A stretch of DNA of 64,000 nt from Amborella trichopoda (GCF_000471905.2 NW_006499973.1:2859218-2923217), one strand, 5' to 3'; positions 1 to 10,850 are shown, counted from the first letter of the stretch. Translations and numbers: made by a program. The notes: generated by a model from the letters alone, not told the origin.

Positions 1-40
<40 letters not shown>
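1..40. repeat. TA dinucleotide microsatellite
   Basis: Twenty uninterrupted TA units run from the window edge, so the full length is unknown. It borders the Tekay-type LTR remnant directly. Confidence 0.97.
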
Positions 41-43
<3 letters not shown>

Positions 44-134
44 CGGTGCTTGGTTGTCCAGTTTTTTTGTGGTTGTGTAACACCCTGCTGCCCTCTGACG
101 AGTACGATAGGGGAAAGGGGACAGGGTTGTGACA
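41..134 (+). mobile_element. 3' end of a Tekay/Del-type 5' LTR
   Basis: The stretch ends in TGACA just before a primer-binding site. Its last 60 bases match the reverse complement of 4576-4640, the LTR end of the second Tekay fragment; both share an ACACCCT..TGCCCTC core followed by a G-rich tail. Only the tail of the LTR lies in the window, and the microsatellite replaces or precedes the remainder. Confidence 0.7.
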
Positions 135-139
135 ATTTA

Positions 140-151
140 TGGTATCAGAGC
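140..151 (+). other. Primer-binding site, initiator Met tRNA type
   Basis: TGGTATCAGAGC is the classic plant retrotransposon primer site complementary to the 3' end of initiator Met tRNA. It starts five bases after the LTR terminus and fixes the strand of the element. Confidence 0.9.
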
Positions 152-247
152 AGCCATGATAGGATTATTGGCTTAGTGAGTCTTAAAAGTGTCGATAGGG
201 TGGTATTTGGATAGGCTAGTAACTATGGGTTTCTAATTTAGGTCAAG

Positions 248-478
248 ATGACAAGGACTCATGCCAACAATTCCAGTTCGAGTAATGGGAACACGAAGGC
301 TTTCGGGGAATTCTTTAGGATGTTTAGGGCCATGACTCAAGTTATGAAGGATTGTATGCCAGGCCCGGCTACCCCTGCCCTAGACTAAGTAGATTGTGGG
401 TTGATTGAAAGATTTAGAAGACTTGCACCTCTAGCATTTTCGGGACATAGAGGAGTAGAAGAAGGATGGGTCCATGAG
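248..478 (+). pseudogene. gag: gag N-terminal remnant, Tekay/Del element
   Basis: An ATG at 248 opens a frame beginning MTRTHANNSSSSNGNT, matching the gag start of the inverted copy (MTRTLTHNSSSS, start at 4462). The frame has a TAG after PATPALD and continues as GLIERFRRLAPLAFSGH, the start of the retrotransposon gag domain. It stops at about 478, where a deletion joins it directly to reverse transcriptase, so most of gag and all of the protease are missing. Neighbours are the primer site upstream and RT downstream. The family is clear, because the same segment is present at better quality on the other strand at 4106-4462. Confidence 0.8.
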
Positions 479-1440
479 GCTATGCATAGACTATAGGCAG
501 TGGAATCAAGTAACAGTGAAGAACAAGTACCCCCCGCCTAAGATTGATGACCTCTTGACTAGCTTCAAAGGGCCCAAGTGTTCTCTAAGATTGATCTTCA
601 AATGGGTATCATCAACTACAAGTCAAGGAGGGAGATATTCCTAAGATCACATTCAGAACCCGATATGGCCACTATGAGTTTTTAGTAATGCCATTCAGAT
701 TGACTAATGCCCCAGCTATTTTCATGGACCTGGTGAATAGAATTTTCATACACTTTGTGGATAATTTTGTTGTGGTCTTTATTGATGATATTTAGGTGTA
801 TTCGAAGAGCCTAAAGGAGCATGAGAAGAACCTAAGAGAAATCCTTCGGACTCTTATGAGATTGAACTCGTAATCAAGTAAGGAAGACTGACAAATGTGA
901 CAGAGGTCCATTGTTTTCTTGGGTTAGCAGGATATTACAGTCACTTTGTGTAAGGATTTTAAAAAATAACACTCCCTAATGTGAAATTTGTGTGGTCAGA
1001 TGATTGTGAGGAAATCCTTCAAGAACTAAAGAAGAGACTGACCACAGCTCCGATACTGACCTTACCCAAAGGAAATGAGGACTTTGCAGTTTGCACCGAT
1101 GCCTCTCATAAAGGGCTCAGATGTGTACTTATGTAGCTAGGGAAGGTCATTGCATATGCCTCCCGACAGTTGAAACTGTATGAGCAGAACTATCCAACTC
1201 ATGATTTGGAGCTTGTGGCTATAGTATTCGCTTTGAAAATCTGGAGACACTACCTCTATAAAGCACAATTTAAGGTGTTTACGTATCATAAGAGCATCAA
1301 GTACATGTTTTCTTAGAAGGAGTTGAACATGAGGCAACGAAGATGGGTGGACCTATTGAATGATTATGATTGTACCATTCAATATCACTCGGGAAAAACT
1401 AACTCGCTAGCCGATACTTTAAGCAGGAGACCTGTGATAT
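479..1440 (+). pseudogene. pol: RT and RNase H remnant, Tekay/Del element
   Basis: RT begins inside the IDYRQLN motif and is heavily decayed by frameshifts. Recognisable blocks are the decayed palm region near 560-690, the FIDDI-type catalytic region (here broken by a stop) near 780-795, and the thumb FLGLAGYY near 917-940. RNase H follows at about 1080-1430 with CTDASHKG, the [13 protein letters not shown] block and a terminal HSGKTNSLADTLSRRP. At least eight in-frame stops or shifts make it non-functional. The family is the chromovirus branch of Ty3/gypsy, which normally has a single RNase H before integrase, as seen here. Confidence 0.85.
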
Positions 1441-1940
1441 CGGTGGCTCATCTAATTTTTAAAGGAAGTTATTAGAGGATGTAGTGAGATGACATTCGGC
1501 TCCACCCCGTGGTGATGGGGTAAGTATGACAACTTGCATAAGGGTAGAACCTTGGATTTTTCAACAAATTCGGCTGGCACAAAAGAAGGATCCCTGGCTC
1601 ATGAAAATTCTGGAAGAGATGAAGCTGGGAAGGAGAGATGATTTCTCTATGAGCAGTGATGGCTTGTTGACATTCAGAGATCGGGTTTGTATCCCAAACG
1701 ATGAGGATATGAAGAGAACTATCTTAGAGGAAGCTCACCGCTCTCGTTATTTTATACATCCCGGGAGTACTAAGATGTAACAGGACCTGAAGAAAACTTC
1801 TGGTGGAATGACATGAAAAGGGAAGTATCACTGTTTGTTTCTAAGTGCTTGACATGCCAGTAAGTGAAAGTTGAGCATCAGAAACCCATTGGGTTGTTGC
1901 AGCCCTTGCCCATGCCGGAATGGGAATGGGAACACATTTA
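1441..1940 (+). pseudogene. pol: Integrase N-terminal remnant, Tekay/Del element
   Basis: An open stretch at 1526-1780 holds the RNase H to integrase tether and the start of the HHCC zinc-binding domain: EEAHRSRYFIHPGSTKM supplies both His residues. After a TAA the frame resumes and reaches KCLTCQ-like coding, the CxxC pair, near 1849-1862. The sequence then reads the segment leading to the first catalytic Asp (EWEHI) and is cut at about 1940, before the DDE core. There the strand flips to the second Tekay copy. The catalytic core and chromodomain are absent. Confidence 0.8.
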
Positions 1941-1946
1941 TGAGAG
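1935..1946. other. Tail-to-tail inverted junction of two Tekay copies
   Basis: Coding sense switches from + (integrase, ending EWEHI) to - (RNase H, VCTDASYKG read leftwards) within about ten bases. The two sides are not the same point of the element, so this is not a simple palindrome centre but a join of two separately truncated copies. Confidence 0.75.
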
Positions 1947-2990
1947 GCCTTTATAAGAGGCATCGGTGTGAACAACAATTCCTCATTTCCTTTGGGTAAG
2001 GTCAGTGTTGGAGCCATAGTCAGTCTCTTATTTAGCTCTTGAAAGATTTTCTCACAGTCATCTGGCCACACAAATTTCACATTCTTCTGGGTTAGACTGG
2101 TCAGAGGGAGTGTTATCTTCGAGAATCCTTCTACAAAGCGCCTGTAATATCCTGCTAACCCAAGAAAATTACGGATCTCTGTCACGTTTGTCGGTTTTCC
2201 CCACTTGAGTATGACTTCAATCTTAAAAGGGTCAACCGCGACCCCATCCTTAGAAATAATGTGCCCAAGGAAGCCAAAATTCACTCTTGCTCAAGGTGGC
2301 ATACAACTTTTCTGACCTTAAAGCCTAAAGGGCTACTCTCAAGTGCTGCTCATGTTCGTCTAGGCATTTTGAATACACAAAAATATCATCAATAAAGACC
2401 ACAACGAAATCATCCAGAAAGGATTTGAAAATTCTATTCATCAAGTCTATGAAAATAGCTGGGGCATTAGTCAATCCGAACGGCATTACTAAAAACTCAT
2501 AGTGGCCATATCGGGTTTTGAATGTGGACTTGGGAACATCTCCCTCCTTGACACGCTATTGATGTTAACCTGTTCGGAGGTCGATCTTAGAAAACACTTG
2601 GGCCCCTTGAAGCTGGTCAAAGAGGTCATCAATCCTAGGTAGGGGGTACATGTTCTTCATTGTTACTTGATTCAACTGCCTATAGTCTATGCAAAGCCTT
2701 ATGGAACCATTCTTTTTCTTCACAAAAAGAACTGGTGGACCCCAAGGCGACACATTGGGTCGGATGAACCCCCTCTCTAACAAATCCTGTAATTGCTCTT
2801 TCAGCTCCTTCAATTCTACTGGGGCCATCCTATATGGGGCTTTAGAGATGGGAGCAGTACTAGGGACCACATCTCTCTCAAACTCTATCTCCCTTACTGG
2901 AGGCAAAGAGGACAACTCTTCAGGAAAAACTTATGCATATTCTCTTACCACCAGCATCTGTTCTAACTTGGACTGGACATCTCTATCATA
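1942..2990 (-). pseudogene. pol: RT and start of RNase H, Tekay/Del element
   Basis: Reading leftwards from about 2990: the RT entry block [34 protein letters not shown], the LCIDYRQLN motif, [14 protein letters not shown] and FSKIDLRTG lie in one frame at 2565-2915. [13 protein letters not shown] follows near 2460-2500, the catalytic FIDDIFVYS near 2370-2400, and the thumb with [11 protein letters not shown] at about 2120-2180. Stops and one or two shifts lie between these blocks. RNase H is cut after its first strand at 1942. This is the best-preserved Tekay RT in the window; the inverted + copy has the same order but more damage. Confidence 0.9.
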
Positions 2991-2994
2991 TAGG

Positions 2995-3420
2995 CTAAGT
3001 ATCCGACACATCCTTTAGCCAAATGATGGTAAGCCCAAAGGGATGAAATAAAATGTGGAGGGGGAGCACCTTAGTATCAACAAAGTGCAGCTTAGGTTGA
3101 TTAGGGCGGTTAAATGTCACAGTTTTATTATAACAGTCAATAATGGCATGGTGTGTAAACAACCAGTCCATGCCCAAAATAAAATCAAAATCCTGAATAT
3201 CTAAAAGTATCAAGTCTATGGACAGTGCACACGACTCTAGCAAAACCCCACACTATTTATATAGCATATATGTTCCCATATAATCCCCCACAAGTATGCA
3301 CACTACTCAAGTACAATCAAGAAGTGAAAATTCAACATTTATATGTCGTGCAAAATGAGGTGCAACAAAACAATGAGAGGAACCAGGATCAATCAAAAAT
3401 CTAGCATCACTACAAAAATA
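2995..3420 (-). pseudogene. pol: Retropepsin remnant, Tekay/Del element
   Basis: An open segment at 2995-3243 reads LILLDIQDFDFILGMDWL, the second conserved block of Tekay/Del proteases. Upstream, near 3380-3400, the active-site block appears as LIDPGSSHCF, equivalent to the D(S/P)GATHSF motif of this family, in a different frame. Several stops separate the two. It lies between the gag zinc knuckle and RT, as expected. In a live element it would mature Gag-Pol. Confidence 0.75.
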
Positions 3421-3429
3421 GAGAGTTTA

Positions 3430-4462
3430 CCTTGGATCACTGAGGTAGAAGCCTTCGCCTCGTACTCAATAAGCGCAAACACCCGACCCTGAGTCTTTGG
3501 TGTGTCCTCGTGCTTCGTCACAGGGCAGTTCTTGATTAGGTGGCCAGGCTTGCCACATTGATATCATGTTCCCGACTTCTTATAGCACTCAGCAGAAGAG
3601 TGGTTGTTCAATCCACAATATGAGTAGGTCGGGCATTGGTTATCCCTCACATCGTCCAAAAAGGTCTTATGGGTTTTCATATTGCCTTGATTAGCCCTTC
3701 CCCTAAAGTCTCCCCTAGGAGGAGGCCAAGTCTTCCCCCCAAAACTTCTAGATGGTTAGATCTAATGCTCCCTTCCTTCCTCGATCGGAACTCCTCACAA
3801 TCCTTCTCAATCTTCATAGCTAGGTCAACCAATGGGGAGAACACCTTAAGGTTGACTGACATTACTCTTCCTCAGATATCTGGCCTGAGGCCCCTCTCAA
3901 ACTTGCTCGCCTTACGCATCTCTGTTTTGATGATATGTGACACATAGCGGGAGAGCTCTGTAAACTTGGCTGCATATTGTTCTATCGACAACTTCCCTTG
4001 CTGCAGCTCAATAAATTCCACTTCTTTCCTCTCTCGGATAGAATTAGGGAAATACTTCTCATCAAAGGCCATTGGGAAGTTCTCCCAGGTGGCCACAGTC
4101 CCTGTCTACACCAAGGACTGCTTCATCGAGCTCCACCAATCCTCAGTGTCCCCTTCCAGCATAAAGTTTCCCAACCTGACTTTCTGCTCATCAATGCAAT
4201 GTAAAACTTCAAAAATCTTCTCTACTTTCCTCTTCCATCTTTCAGCCCTTTCTAATCCTCCATGTCTTGAGAATGCTGGGGGTGCAAGTCTCCTGAACCT
4301 CTCAATCAATCCACTATCTGCCTAGTCTGGGGCAGAAGTAGCTAGGGTCAGCATATAGTCCTTCATAATTTGAGTCATGACCACGAGTGTCTTGCTGAAT
4401 TCCTCGAAGGCCTCTGTATTCCCATTACTCGAGCTCGAATTGTGGGTAAGAGTCCTCGTCAT
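3430..4462 (-). pseudogene. gag: gag, Tekay/Del element, with broken zinc knuckle
   Basis: The start is the ATG at 4460-4462 (MTRTLTHNSSSS), about 90 bases inside the primer site. The capsid-like gag domain follows in three open pieces: FRRLAPPAFSRHGGLERAER at 4106-4309, WENFPMAFDEKYFPNSIRER with LQQGKLSIEQYAAKFTELSR at 3872-4096, and a C-terminal part at 3677-3862. The zinc knuckle near 3530-3570 reads stop-Y-Q-C-G-K-P-G-H-L-I-K-N-C, so the first Cys of CCHC has become TGA at 3564-3566. At least three other stops are present. Order and spacing are normal for the family, but the copy is dead. Confidence 0.85.
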
Positions 4463-4558
4463 CTCAACCTATAACAAGAACACCCAGTTACTAGCCTATC
4501 CAAAAAACACCCTAAGGACACTTCTAAGACACTCTAGGATAAGAATCATATCCTGGCA

Positions 4559-4570
4559 GCTCTGATACCA
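4559..4570 (-). other. Primer-binding site, initiator Met tRNA type
   Basis: On the minus strand TGGTATCAGAGC begins five bases after the LTR terminus at 4576, the same spacing as in the + strand copy at 134-140. Confidence 0.9.
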
Positions 4571-4575
4571 TAAAC

Positions 4576-4640
4576 TGTCATGACCCCACCTCCTACCGCC
4601 TAATGTACTTTTCGGAGGGCAATAGGGTGTGGGATGTTTG
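4576..4640 (-). mobile_element. 3' end of the Tekay/Del 5' LTR, truncated
   Basis: Read leftwards it ends in TCATGACA and aligns with 74-134. Around 4632-4643 the match stops and the truncated LTR of element 1 (another family) begins, so only about 60 bases of this LTR survive. Confidence 0.7.
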
Positions 4641-4823
4641 TTGAAATACAGTCAGTGCTACGTTGCCGACACATAGCCGGCCCTGCGTATGGATTGATAT
4701 AGGCAGCAATGAGAGTTGCTTCGGGCCTTGGGTCAAAGCTTGAGCAGGCTCATTGTAGTTTGGCTTTCCTTGGACAAGGCTGGGATTCCTAATTTGTGAG
4801 AGGCATTTGAGGGTAGTGTAGGC

Positions 4824-4830
4824 TATAAAA
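4824..4830 (+). promoter_or_regulatory. Antisense U3 TATA box (element 1)
   Basis: TATAAAA followed by TGGGGGTAAAAC on the strand opposite to the element, pointing into the element interior. The same block occurs at equivalent places in LTRs A, C and E. Promoter activity is inferred from this conservation. Confidence 0.5.
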
Positions 4831-5279
4831 TGGGGGTAAAACACATCTTCTCCATTTTTCACCGAAGGTAAAAAAAACTTGAACAAAATTTTTCAACAGT
4901 GAGCAAAGGGTGTCGGTAGAAGTCCAGCTAAGGACTCAGATTAAGGTTTTACAGGGAAGCTTTTTAGCAAGCAGTGGGATTCTTGCAAAGATTTTGCAGA
5001 GAAGGCTTTCGCAGAAGTTTTTTTTTTGTTTAGCACGGGGGCTTTCCAAGAAACAGGAGAATTCTGACGTGGTATTTTGAGGGTAAAAGAGGAGGGAAGT
5101 GCAGTAGTGAGCATTTCTGTGTGCTTTTGGGGAGTATTCCATGGATTTTTAAGGGATTTCCCGATGTTGGTATGGCTTCACAAAGGTTTTCTAGTGGCTT
5201 TGGGAGAGTTATAGAGGTTTTTTTGGCGAGGTTTTGTTAACTTCCCGGCCAAAAACATTGGCAGGGAAAGTCTCTCAGT

Positions 5280-5520
5280 AGGTTTTCTGGCGAGGTTTGG
5301 GAGGAGTTCCAGCGAGGTTTGGGAGGAGTTCCGGCGAGGTTTGGAGGATTTCAGGCGAGAAACTAAAAGATCAGGGGGAGATGAACGGTCACCGAAGGTG
5401 AACTGTCATGGGGAAGGTGAACGGTTGTGAGAGGTGGACTGTCACAGAAGGTGGACCGTTGGGGGCAATGAACGGTCACAGGAGGTGAACCATAACAGGA
5501 AGTGGACGATTACCCTTGAA
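5280..5520. repeat. Short tandem repeats in U3 (GGCGAGGTTTGG and TGAACGGTCAC types)
   Basis: Two neighbouring arrays: three units of about 21 bases around GGCGAGGTTTGGGAGGAGTT at 5285-5345, then about seven degenerate units of 20-24 bases around GTGAACGGTCACAGAAGGTG at 5380-5515. The second array has a counterpart in LTR E near 50600-50720. Confidence 0.75.
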
Positions 5521-6020
5521 AATCGTGTGATCATTAAGGAGGCACAAGACTTGGGCTTTGAAAACGAGGATTCTCGGGAGGCAAACAGTCACGAAGGAGC
5601 TGACGCTAATAGAAGCACAACAGGTGCTGATGGTTGTAATCGGTGCTGAAACAGTTGGCGCGGGACCCCGAGAAAGGCAACTGGCGTTGGGAGAACAGCC
5701 AGCGCTGGACTTTGGAGGACACCGTCGGTGCTGGTTTTAGCTGGTGCTGACCAGTGCATGAGGCACGTTACGACGTGCATAGTGCCGCTCGCATGTGGGA
5801 GTGAGTTACATGAGGGAGTTGTGGCGCTCAACGATAAACTACGTGTGGCATTGCTCATGCGTGGCGTTTGTATGGGCCGGCAAAGCATGGTGAATGATGG
5901 TAGGACATGGCCCGTGATACCTGTTGGAAGCCAAGTCCTTCAAGACAACAGTGAAGTCCATGTTGTTCTGTGGAAGGGCATCCACTGTGAATGGGGTATG
6001 CTCTCCATCATAGGCCAGTA

Positions 6021-6540
6021 ACTTGACAGAGCGGCCTTCTTTGTATGTTTGATATACACGTCGAATGGATTCCGCTTTGTATGTTTGATAGACACGTCAG
6101 ATGAGATATCTGGCTTGTATGTTTGACATATACGTCGGATAAATTGAGGCTAGCCACTTTGAGTGGTTTTGCTTCGTCTTCTGGCCTGTAACCATCCTCT
6201 TACTCATCAGATGAATTGAAGCTATAACTCCTCCAAGTGGTTTCGATTCTTCTTCATGGGGCAGGCATTTGTTTTTGGCCTGTAACTGTCATCTTATCCT
6301 CAGATGCCAGAGCAACACTGTAGATGTTGGTTTGTAACCGTTGTCTTATCATTAGATGCCAGAGAAACACTTTTGGTGTCAGATGTTCTCTTTTCTTCAG
6401 ATGCAAGAGACTTGTCATCTCCCTAATAATGGGTTTTTTAGCTTGTAATTTGTAATTCACTTTTTACTACAATAAAAAGTTAGAATTTGTTTGGACTATC
6501 TTGCATAATTCGCATCAAGTCTCTTTCTTTTGCATATGCA
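6021..6540 (-). other. 3' untranslated region of element 1
   Basis: This lies between the integrase stop at 6541 and the LTR. It aligns with 49498-50200 of element Z over its whole length and with 20256-20580 of element 2 over its first 300 bases. It holds two small arrays: CTTGTATGTTTGATA..ACGTC units of 36-40 bases at 6040-6140, and GATGCCAGAG.AACAC units at 6290-6400. No ORF is conserved among the three copies. Confidence 0.65.
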
Positions 6541-7625
6541 TCATGGATAATACTTCTTTAGGTATCGCCCGTTAATAGGGGGCATTGCCTCCTCTCCATC
6601 AGGATGTGCCAGTATGTAGGCTCCATTTAGCAAGACCTTTTTAACTATAAAGGGTCTCTCCCACTTAGGCTCAAACTTCCCTTTACGCCAACCATGCATA
6701 ACAATAGGCCTCTTGACGGCTAAAACTAGATAGCCACGAGTGAAAGAGCAGACTCTGACGGACTTGTCAAAAGCCCTCTTCATTCTTCCTTGGTTGAGTG
6801 CAATGTTCTGCTGAGCCTCTAGCCTTTTGTCATCGAGCGCATCCAATTCTTGATATCGGTGCTTGACTATCTCATCTTCGGTTATTCCTTAGTGAATAGC
6901 AACTCGCAGTGAAGGGATTTGAATTTCAAGAGGTAAAACTGCTTCACCCCCATAGACCAGAGAATAAGGACTGGAATCAGTAGCATTTCACGTTGTAGAA
7001 TGATAAGCCCATAGTGCTTCAGAATGATTCTCGTGCCAGGTTTTTTTCATCTTTGATACCAACTTTCATAAAACGTTACACAAGGTCTTATTAAAAGCCT
7101 CATCTAATCCATTTGCCCGAGGGTAGTACATAGTCAAATACTTCCTGTCAAAATCAAATTGATTGACCAAGCGATCTATATGGTGGCTCCAAAACTGGTA
7201 TATAATCCGGTTAGGCAGCCCAAACCGGTATATAATGTGATGTCGAACAAAGTCAGCCACCATTATATCAGGAACTTGTTTAAGGGTGATCACTTCAACC
7301 CACTTAGAAAAGTAATCTGTTGCGGCTAGAATGAAGACATGACCCATTGCAGAAGGAGGATCAATAGGCCCCATGATGTCCATACCCCATTGTGCGAAGG
7401 GCCATGATGCCACTGTAGGGTATAAGGGCTCTGGAAGCTGGTGAACAAGGCTTGAGTGTATTTGGCACACTTGGCACTTTTTAGCATAGTTTAAGGAATC
7501 AGTGATCATGGAAGGCCAATAGTATCCGAACCTGTGTATTCATTCATAAAGCTTAGGATCGGACTGGTGTAATCCACGAATGCCTAAGTGGACTTCTTCT
7601 AACACCATGTTTGCTTCTTGGGCAT
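6541..7625 (-). pseudogene. pol: Integrase of Tat-like element 1
   Basis: Read leftwards. The HHCC zinc domain has EEVHLGIRGLHQ near 7570-7600 and CQVC near 7465. The core at 7066-7509 includes WGMDIMGPID (first catalytic Asp), ATDYFSKWVE and YYPRANGLDEAFNKTL (region of the catalytic Glu). The second Asp is lost: the usual DNGPQF block reads YQFWSHHID. The C-terminal domain at 6541-6846 runs from MDALDDKRLEAQQN to GRYLKKYYP and its stop. The join near 6850-7065 has frameshifts. The order RT, RNase H, second RNase H, integrase is that of the plant Tat lineage. This copy cannot integrate. Confidence 0.88.
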
Positions 7626-8099
7626 CCACACATCTAAGAAGAATACCGTCAAACGATCATCTGAAGAGGGTATCTCCTTCAAGGAGATTATACTTGGTAG
7701 ACATTCAACGTACATTGTTATGTTCGACATGATCTTCTGGGAGCCTGCCATGTTTTTGGAAACTAGTAATGGTCTCTCTCCAATCTTTCACCTCCTCAAT
7801 TTCCATGCATATTGGGTCAAAGAACTCTATTTCTTGGTTTCGATGCTTAGCTCCTTGACTTCATGTTATGTCTTGTTCAGCCTTAATTACTTCCTTAGTT
7901 GATAGAAGTGCCCCGAATGGATAAGGAGGGCACTCGGGGAAGATATTTGTCTCATCATCCATGTCTACCTCGGTTCTTAGTTCAATGTGTCTCTATTCTG
8001 CCACCCAGACGAGCTTGGGTCCTAATGGGGACAACTGAATTATAGTACCAAGTTTCGCAAGTATGTTAGCCTACGAGTTTAGCCTCCTGGGAATGTGAT

Positions 8100-8480
8100 T
8101 CAAGGATACATCCAGAAACTGATCCATATACGATCTTGCAGTATCATTATAGGGCTTGAGAGTGTCTTTTCTCACATCATAGATCCTTTGAGCTGCTGGA
8201 TAACCATCTCTGAGTCGCCATAGATCTTGAGCTACTCCAAGTCTAGATCGAAGGCTATCTCCAGCCCAATTATAAGGGCTTGGTATTCTGCCTCATTATG
8301 AGAATCGGCTTGGGCAAGAGAAAAAGAAAGTGGCAAATACTCCTCCCTTCGGTGTTAAGAAGACTATTCCGGTGCCTCCTCGATCAAATTGAAAGGCTCC
8401 GTCGAAGTACAATTCCCACAGATGAGGAAGCTCAAGATGTCACTTGATAATGGAGATTCGCTGGTACAGGGTGGGTTGCA
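8100..8480 (-). pseudogene. pol: Second (archaeal-type) RNase H of element 1
   Basis: The minus strand reads LAQADSHNEAEYQALIIGLE, then IAFDLDLE, a TAG, and LKIYGDSEMVIQQLKG. This carries the second acidic residue (NEAEYQAL) and third Asp (YGDSE) of the RNase H fold. The first Asp strand near 8400 (FDRGGTGIVFLT is legible) is out of frame. A second RNase H between the Ty3-type RNase H and integrase marks the Tat lineage. The 7626-8100 stretch next to it is the decayed tether to integrase, with no open frame. Confidence 0.8.
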
Positions 8481-8560
8481 AGAAAATCAGCTAAGGGTAG
8501 GCCCTTGATGGCCTTTGTGGGACATATGTTATGTCAAATTCCATGAGTAATAATATCCAT

Positions 8561-9456
8561 TTAGCTAGACGTCATGAGAAACTTTACAGGGTCTGCTTTT
8601 GATATAAGTTTGACTTCGTGACCAAGTAAGTAGTGGCGGAGTGTTTGTACTGCGAAGATCCAGGCCATGCACATCTTCTCAATAGGGGGATAATTGTTCT
8701 CGGCCGCTTGCATCCTGCGGCTGAGATAATATAATGCTGTTTCTTTTCCCACATCATTGTTTTGTGCCAGCAATGCCCTAGTGACTCGTCTAGAGCTGTC
8801 ACATAAAGGATGAGGGGTTTTCCCAATATTGGTGTAGAGAGTACTGAAGGGTTGAGAAAATACTGTTTGACGTCATCAAGAGCTGCCTGGCATGATTCAT
8901 CCCAAATGAATGGGGTATCCTTCTTTAACAGGTGTGTGAAGGGTTTACATTGACTTGAAAGATTTGAAATGAACCTGTGGACGTAGGCTAGCTTCCCTTG
9001 AAGAGAGCGCAATTCTTGAAGTGTAGTTGTTGATAGCATCTCCTGGATTGCCTTGATCTTAACTGGCTCAACTTCAAGCCCTCGATGTCTGACAATGAAC
9101 CTCAAGAATTTTCCCGAACGCACACCAAAGGCACATTTTAACAGGTTCATTTTAAGATGATGAAGGCGTAGTCGCTCGAATATCTTTTCAAGGTCTCTCA
9201 TGTGAGCATCAGGCTCTTCGGATTTTACCACCAAATCATCTACATAACACTACACATCTTTGTGCATCATGTCTTTGAAGATGGTCATCATTGCTCTTTG
9301 GTATGTGGCACCAGCATTCTTTAATCCAAAAGGCATCATCGTGTAACAGAAGACCCCTTCTGGAGTTAAGAACGCAATGGATTTTTCATCTTTAGGCGCC
9401 AGTCGTATCTTCAGGGGCCATCCGTATAGGCAGTAGCTTGACCGCCTTCTTCTCAT
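8561..9456 (-). pseudogene. pol: RT (palm and thumb) and Ty3-type RNase H of element 1
   Basis: Leftwards from 9456: GVFCYTMMPFGLKNAGATYQ, a TAG directly before CYVDDLVVKS (catalytic YVDD), HLKMNLLKCAFGVRSGKFL, and the thumb LRSLQGKLAYVHRFISNLSS with KPFTHLLKKDTPFIWDE. RNase H covers 8561-8830 with LYVTALDESLG, ALYYLSRRMQAAENNYPPIE and HYLLGHEVKLISKADPVKFL; a frameshift separates its first strand from the rest. The fingers and the first palm Asp (FMDGYSG in sister copies) are missing, because a deletion fuses the upstream linker (GGQATA) to IRxAPED near 9440-9470. The copy is therefore dead. Confidence 0.9.
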
Positions 9457-10070
9457 TCTTTTGGTGCTTCCTGTGACTCTTCCTCATTTTTTTCGGAGGT
9501 CTTTTTATCAACCTCATGTGAAGAGATCCATGACCCTGACATCTATGCCTCCAATAGGGCTCCAAAGTATGTCATGAATTTTGCGCCTTTCTCGAACCAA
9601 GGGGTAGAAGGGTCAACATCAAACATGGGAAGCCGATCAGGCTGGAGGAGCTTCTCTTGAAGTTGCAGGGAAACTGAGGTTTAGCAATGGTGGGCGAGAA
9701 CCATCCTTGTAGGAATCACACGGTCCTTGCACATATGTGTGATATGCTTGCTCCACAATGACTAGCAGGTCATAGACTTGCACCATATGACAAGTCTGTT
9801 GAGAATAAAAGCTCTGCCCCCTTGATTTTCTCAGTCTCTGCTCGAAGTCGGGCTCAGGAGGCCATTGGGTTTCTTCGGCTTCGACTTTCTATATTTCTTT
9901 GAAGAGGATGGCTGTGCTTTGGCTCGAGCTCCCAGGGCATCAGCAACTGTCAAGAATCCTACTTTCTGGGCCAGCGTCTTCTTCAACCGCTTTCTTTGCG
10001 TCTTGGTTATGTTGGATTTTGTGAGTTCTCTAGCAAGAGCCTCGAAGTCTGAACATACCAAAGTTGTACC
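9457..10070 (-). pseudogene. Pre-RT linker of element 1 (no protease)
   Basis: Starting just after a splice-acceptor-like site at 10070, the minus strand reads VCSDFEALARELTKSNITKT, KRLKKTLAQKVGFLTVADAL and ARAKAQPSSSKKYRKSKPKK, then a Gln/Ser-rich stretch and FEKGAK..MSGSWISSHEV. Elements 2, X and Y share the SDFEAL..LAQ..FxxxADALA block. The retropepsin that should stand between gag and RT is not present, and the linker runs straight to RT. A function for the basic linker is not known to me. Confidence 0.7.
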
Positions 10071-10090
10071 TGTAGAAGAGATAGAAGATG
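10070..10090 (-). promoter_or_regulatory. Splice-acceptor-like site before the linker (element 1)
   Basis: The minus strand reads CTTCTATCTCTTCTACAG then GT, a pyrimidine tract with a plant-type 3' splice consensus. Equivalent sites stand at the same place in elements 2, X and Y. The matching donor was not found. Confidence 0.5.
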
Positions 10091-10850
10091 AAGTATTAGA
10101 AGCAAAAGAACAAGAGGGATAAGGGTTCAAAGGTGGGGGAATTTTAAGGTCGTTCCCCTCATCGGATCGATCTAGGCAGCTTTTTACATCATTGCTAGGG
10201 TTGGATGAGTACAGGGGGTCTTTTAGGTCTTTCCCATGCTTAGACCGCTGGGGAGTCTTTTAAGGTCGTCACCCTCATTGGACGTACTCTGAGTGGAACA
10301 TGGCACCAGGACGTCCTCTTTATGAGAAGGAAGGAGGATCGTGCTAGGGTTAAAATCCAGTAAGGCTGGCAATGAAGGAAGCTGCCTTAGAAAATCTTGG
10401 TCAACCGATGGTCGAGCCGTCTTATTTCTCTGATGAGCAGCCCTTAGTGCCCATATCCTTCTGACTTTCTATGGTGGTGGTTGATTCGTCTCACTAGGAT
10501 TTTTAAAGACCCTAGCTTGGCAAACTGCTTCTCGTCTTAAGGATTTGAGTCTGCTTCACCCATGGTGGACTATCCATGGATGGGAAGTTGAGAGTTTAAC
10601 AAAGTCTGAATTATTAAGAGAGTCCTGTGTTGGGAGATCCTCCTCTTGTACCAGTGGAGCAGTGGCTTGGGGATAACTTATTGGGAGAAAGTAAAACTCT
10701 TGACATTCTCACATTTTCTTTGCGAAGATATCAAGGAAACTGGTGCATTCCCATAAGTAATGTCCCCTTATTTGGTGATATGGGCACCAACAGTCCTTAG
10801 TCCCGTGAGCAAGGTGTCAAGGCTGCCTTGCAGGCTTTGGTGTGATTATG
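10091..10850 (-). other. Non-coding, intron-like stretch between gag and linker (element 1)
   Basis: No frame is conserved. Near 10140-10290 it carries two copies of a motif of about 70 bases built on GGGG..TTTTAAGGTCGTC..CCCTCATTGGA, which recurs in Y at 36170-36360. Together with the acceptor at its downstream edge it may be a remnant intron. It may also hold the decayed C-terminus of gag. Confidence 0.5.

Larger units (their letters stand above)
4641..6020 (-). mobile_element. 3' LTR of Tat-like element 1, U3 part only
   Basis: The reverse complement follows the start of LTR E (about 50200-51500) block by block: GC-rich CAGCGCTGG-type repeats, the CCGTTCACC repeats, CCTCGCCAAAACC blocks, an antisense TATA box and the CTCACAA..GGAATC segment. 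The remaining several kilobases of the LTR (35-bp arrays, sense promoter, U5) are absent, cut where the Tekay LTR begins. The outer boundary near 6020 is approximate, because no clean polypurine tract is visible. Confidence 0.7.

Noticed and set aside
9865..10122. + strand ORFs at 9865, 35849 and 45868 and the - strand ORF at 16286, all similar to each other
   Set aside because: All are antisense readings of the conserved linker. The sense frame (SDFEAL..LAQ..ADALA) is the one in line with RT and the acceptor site.
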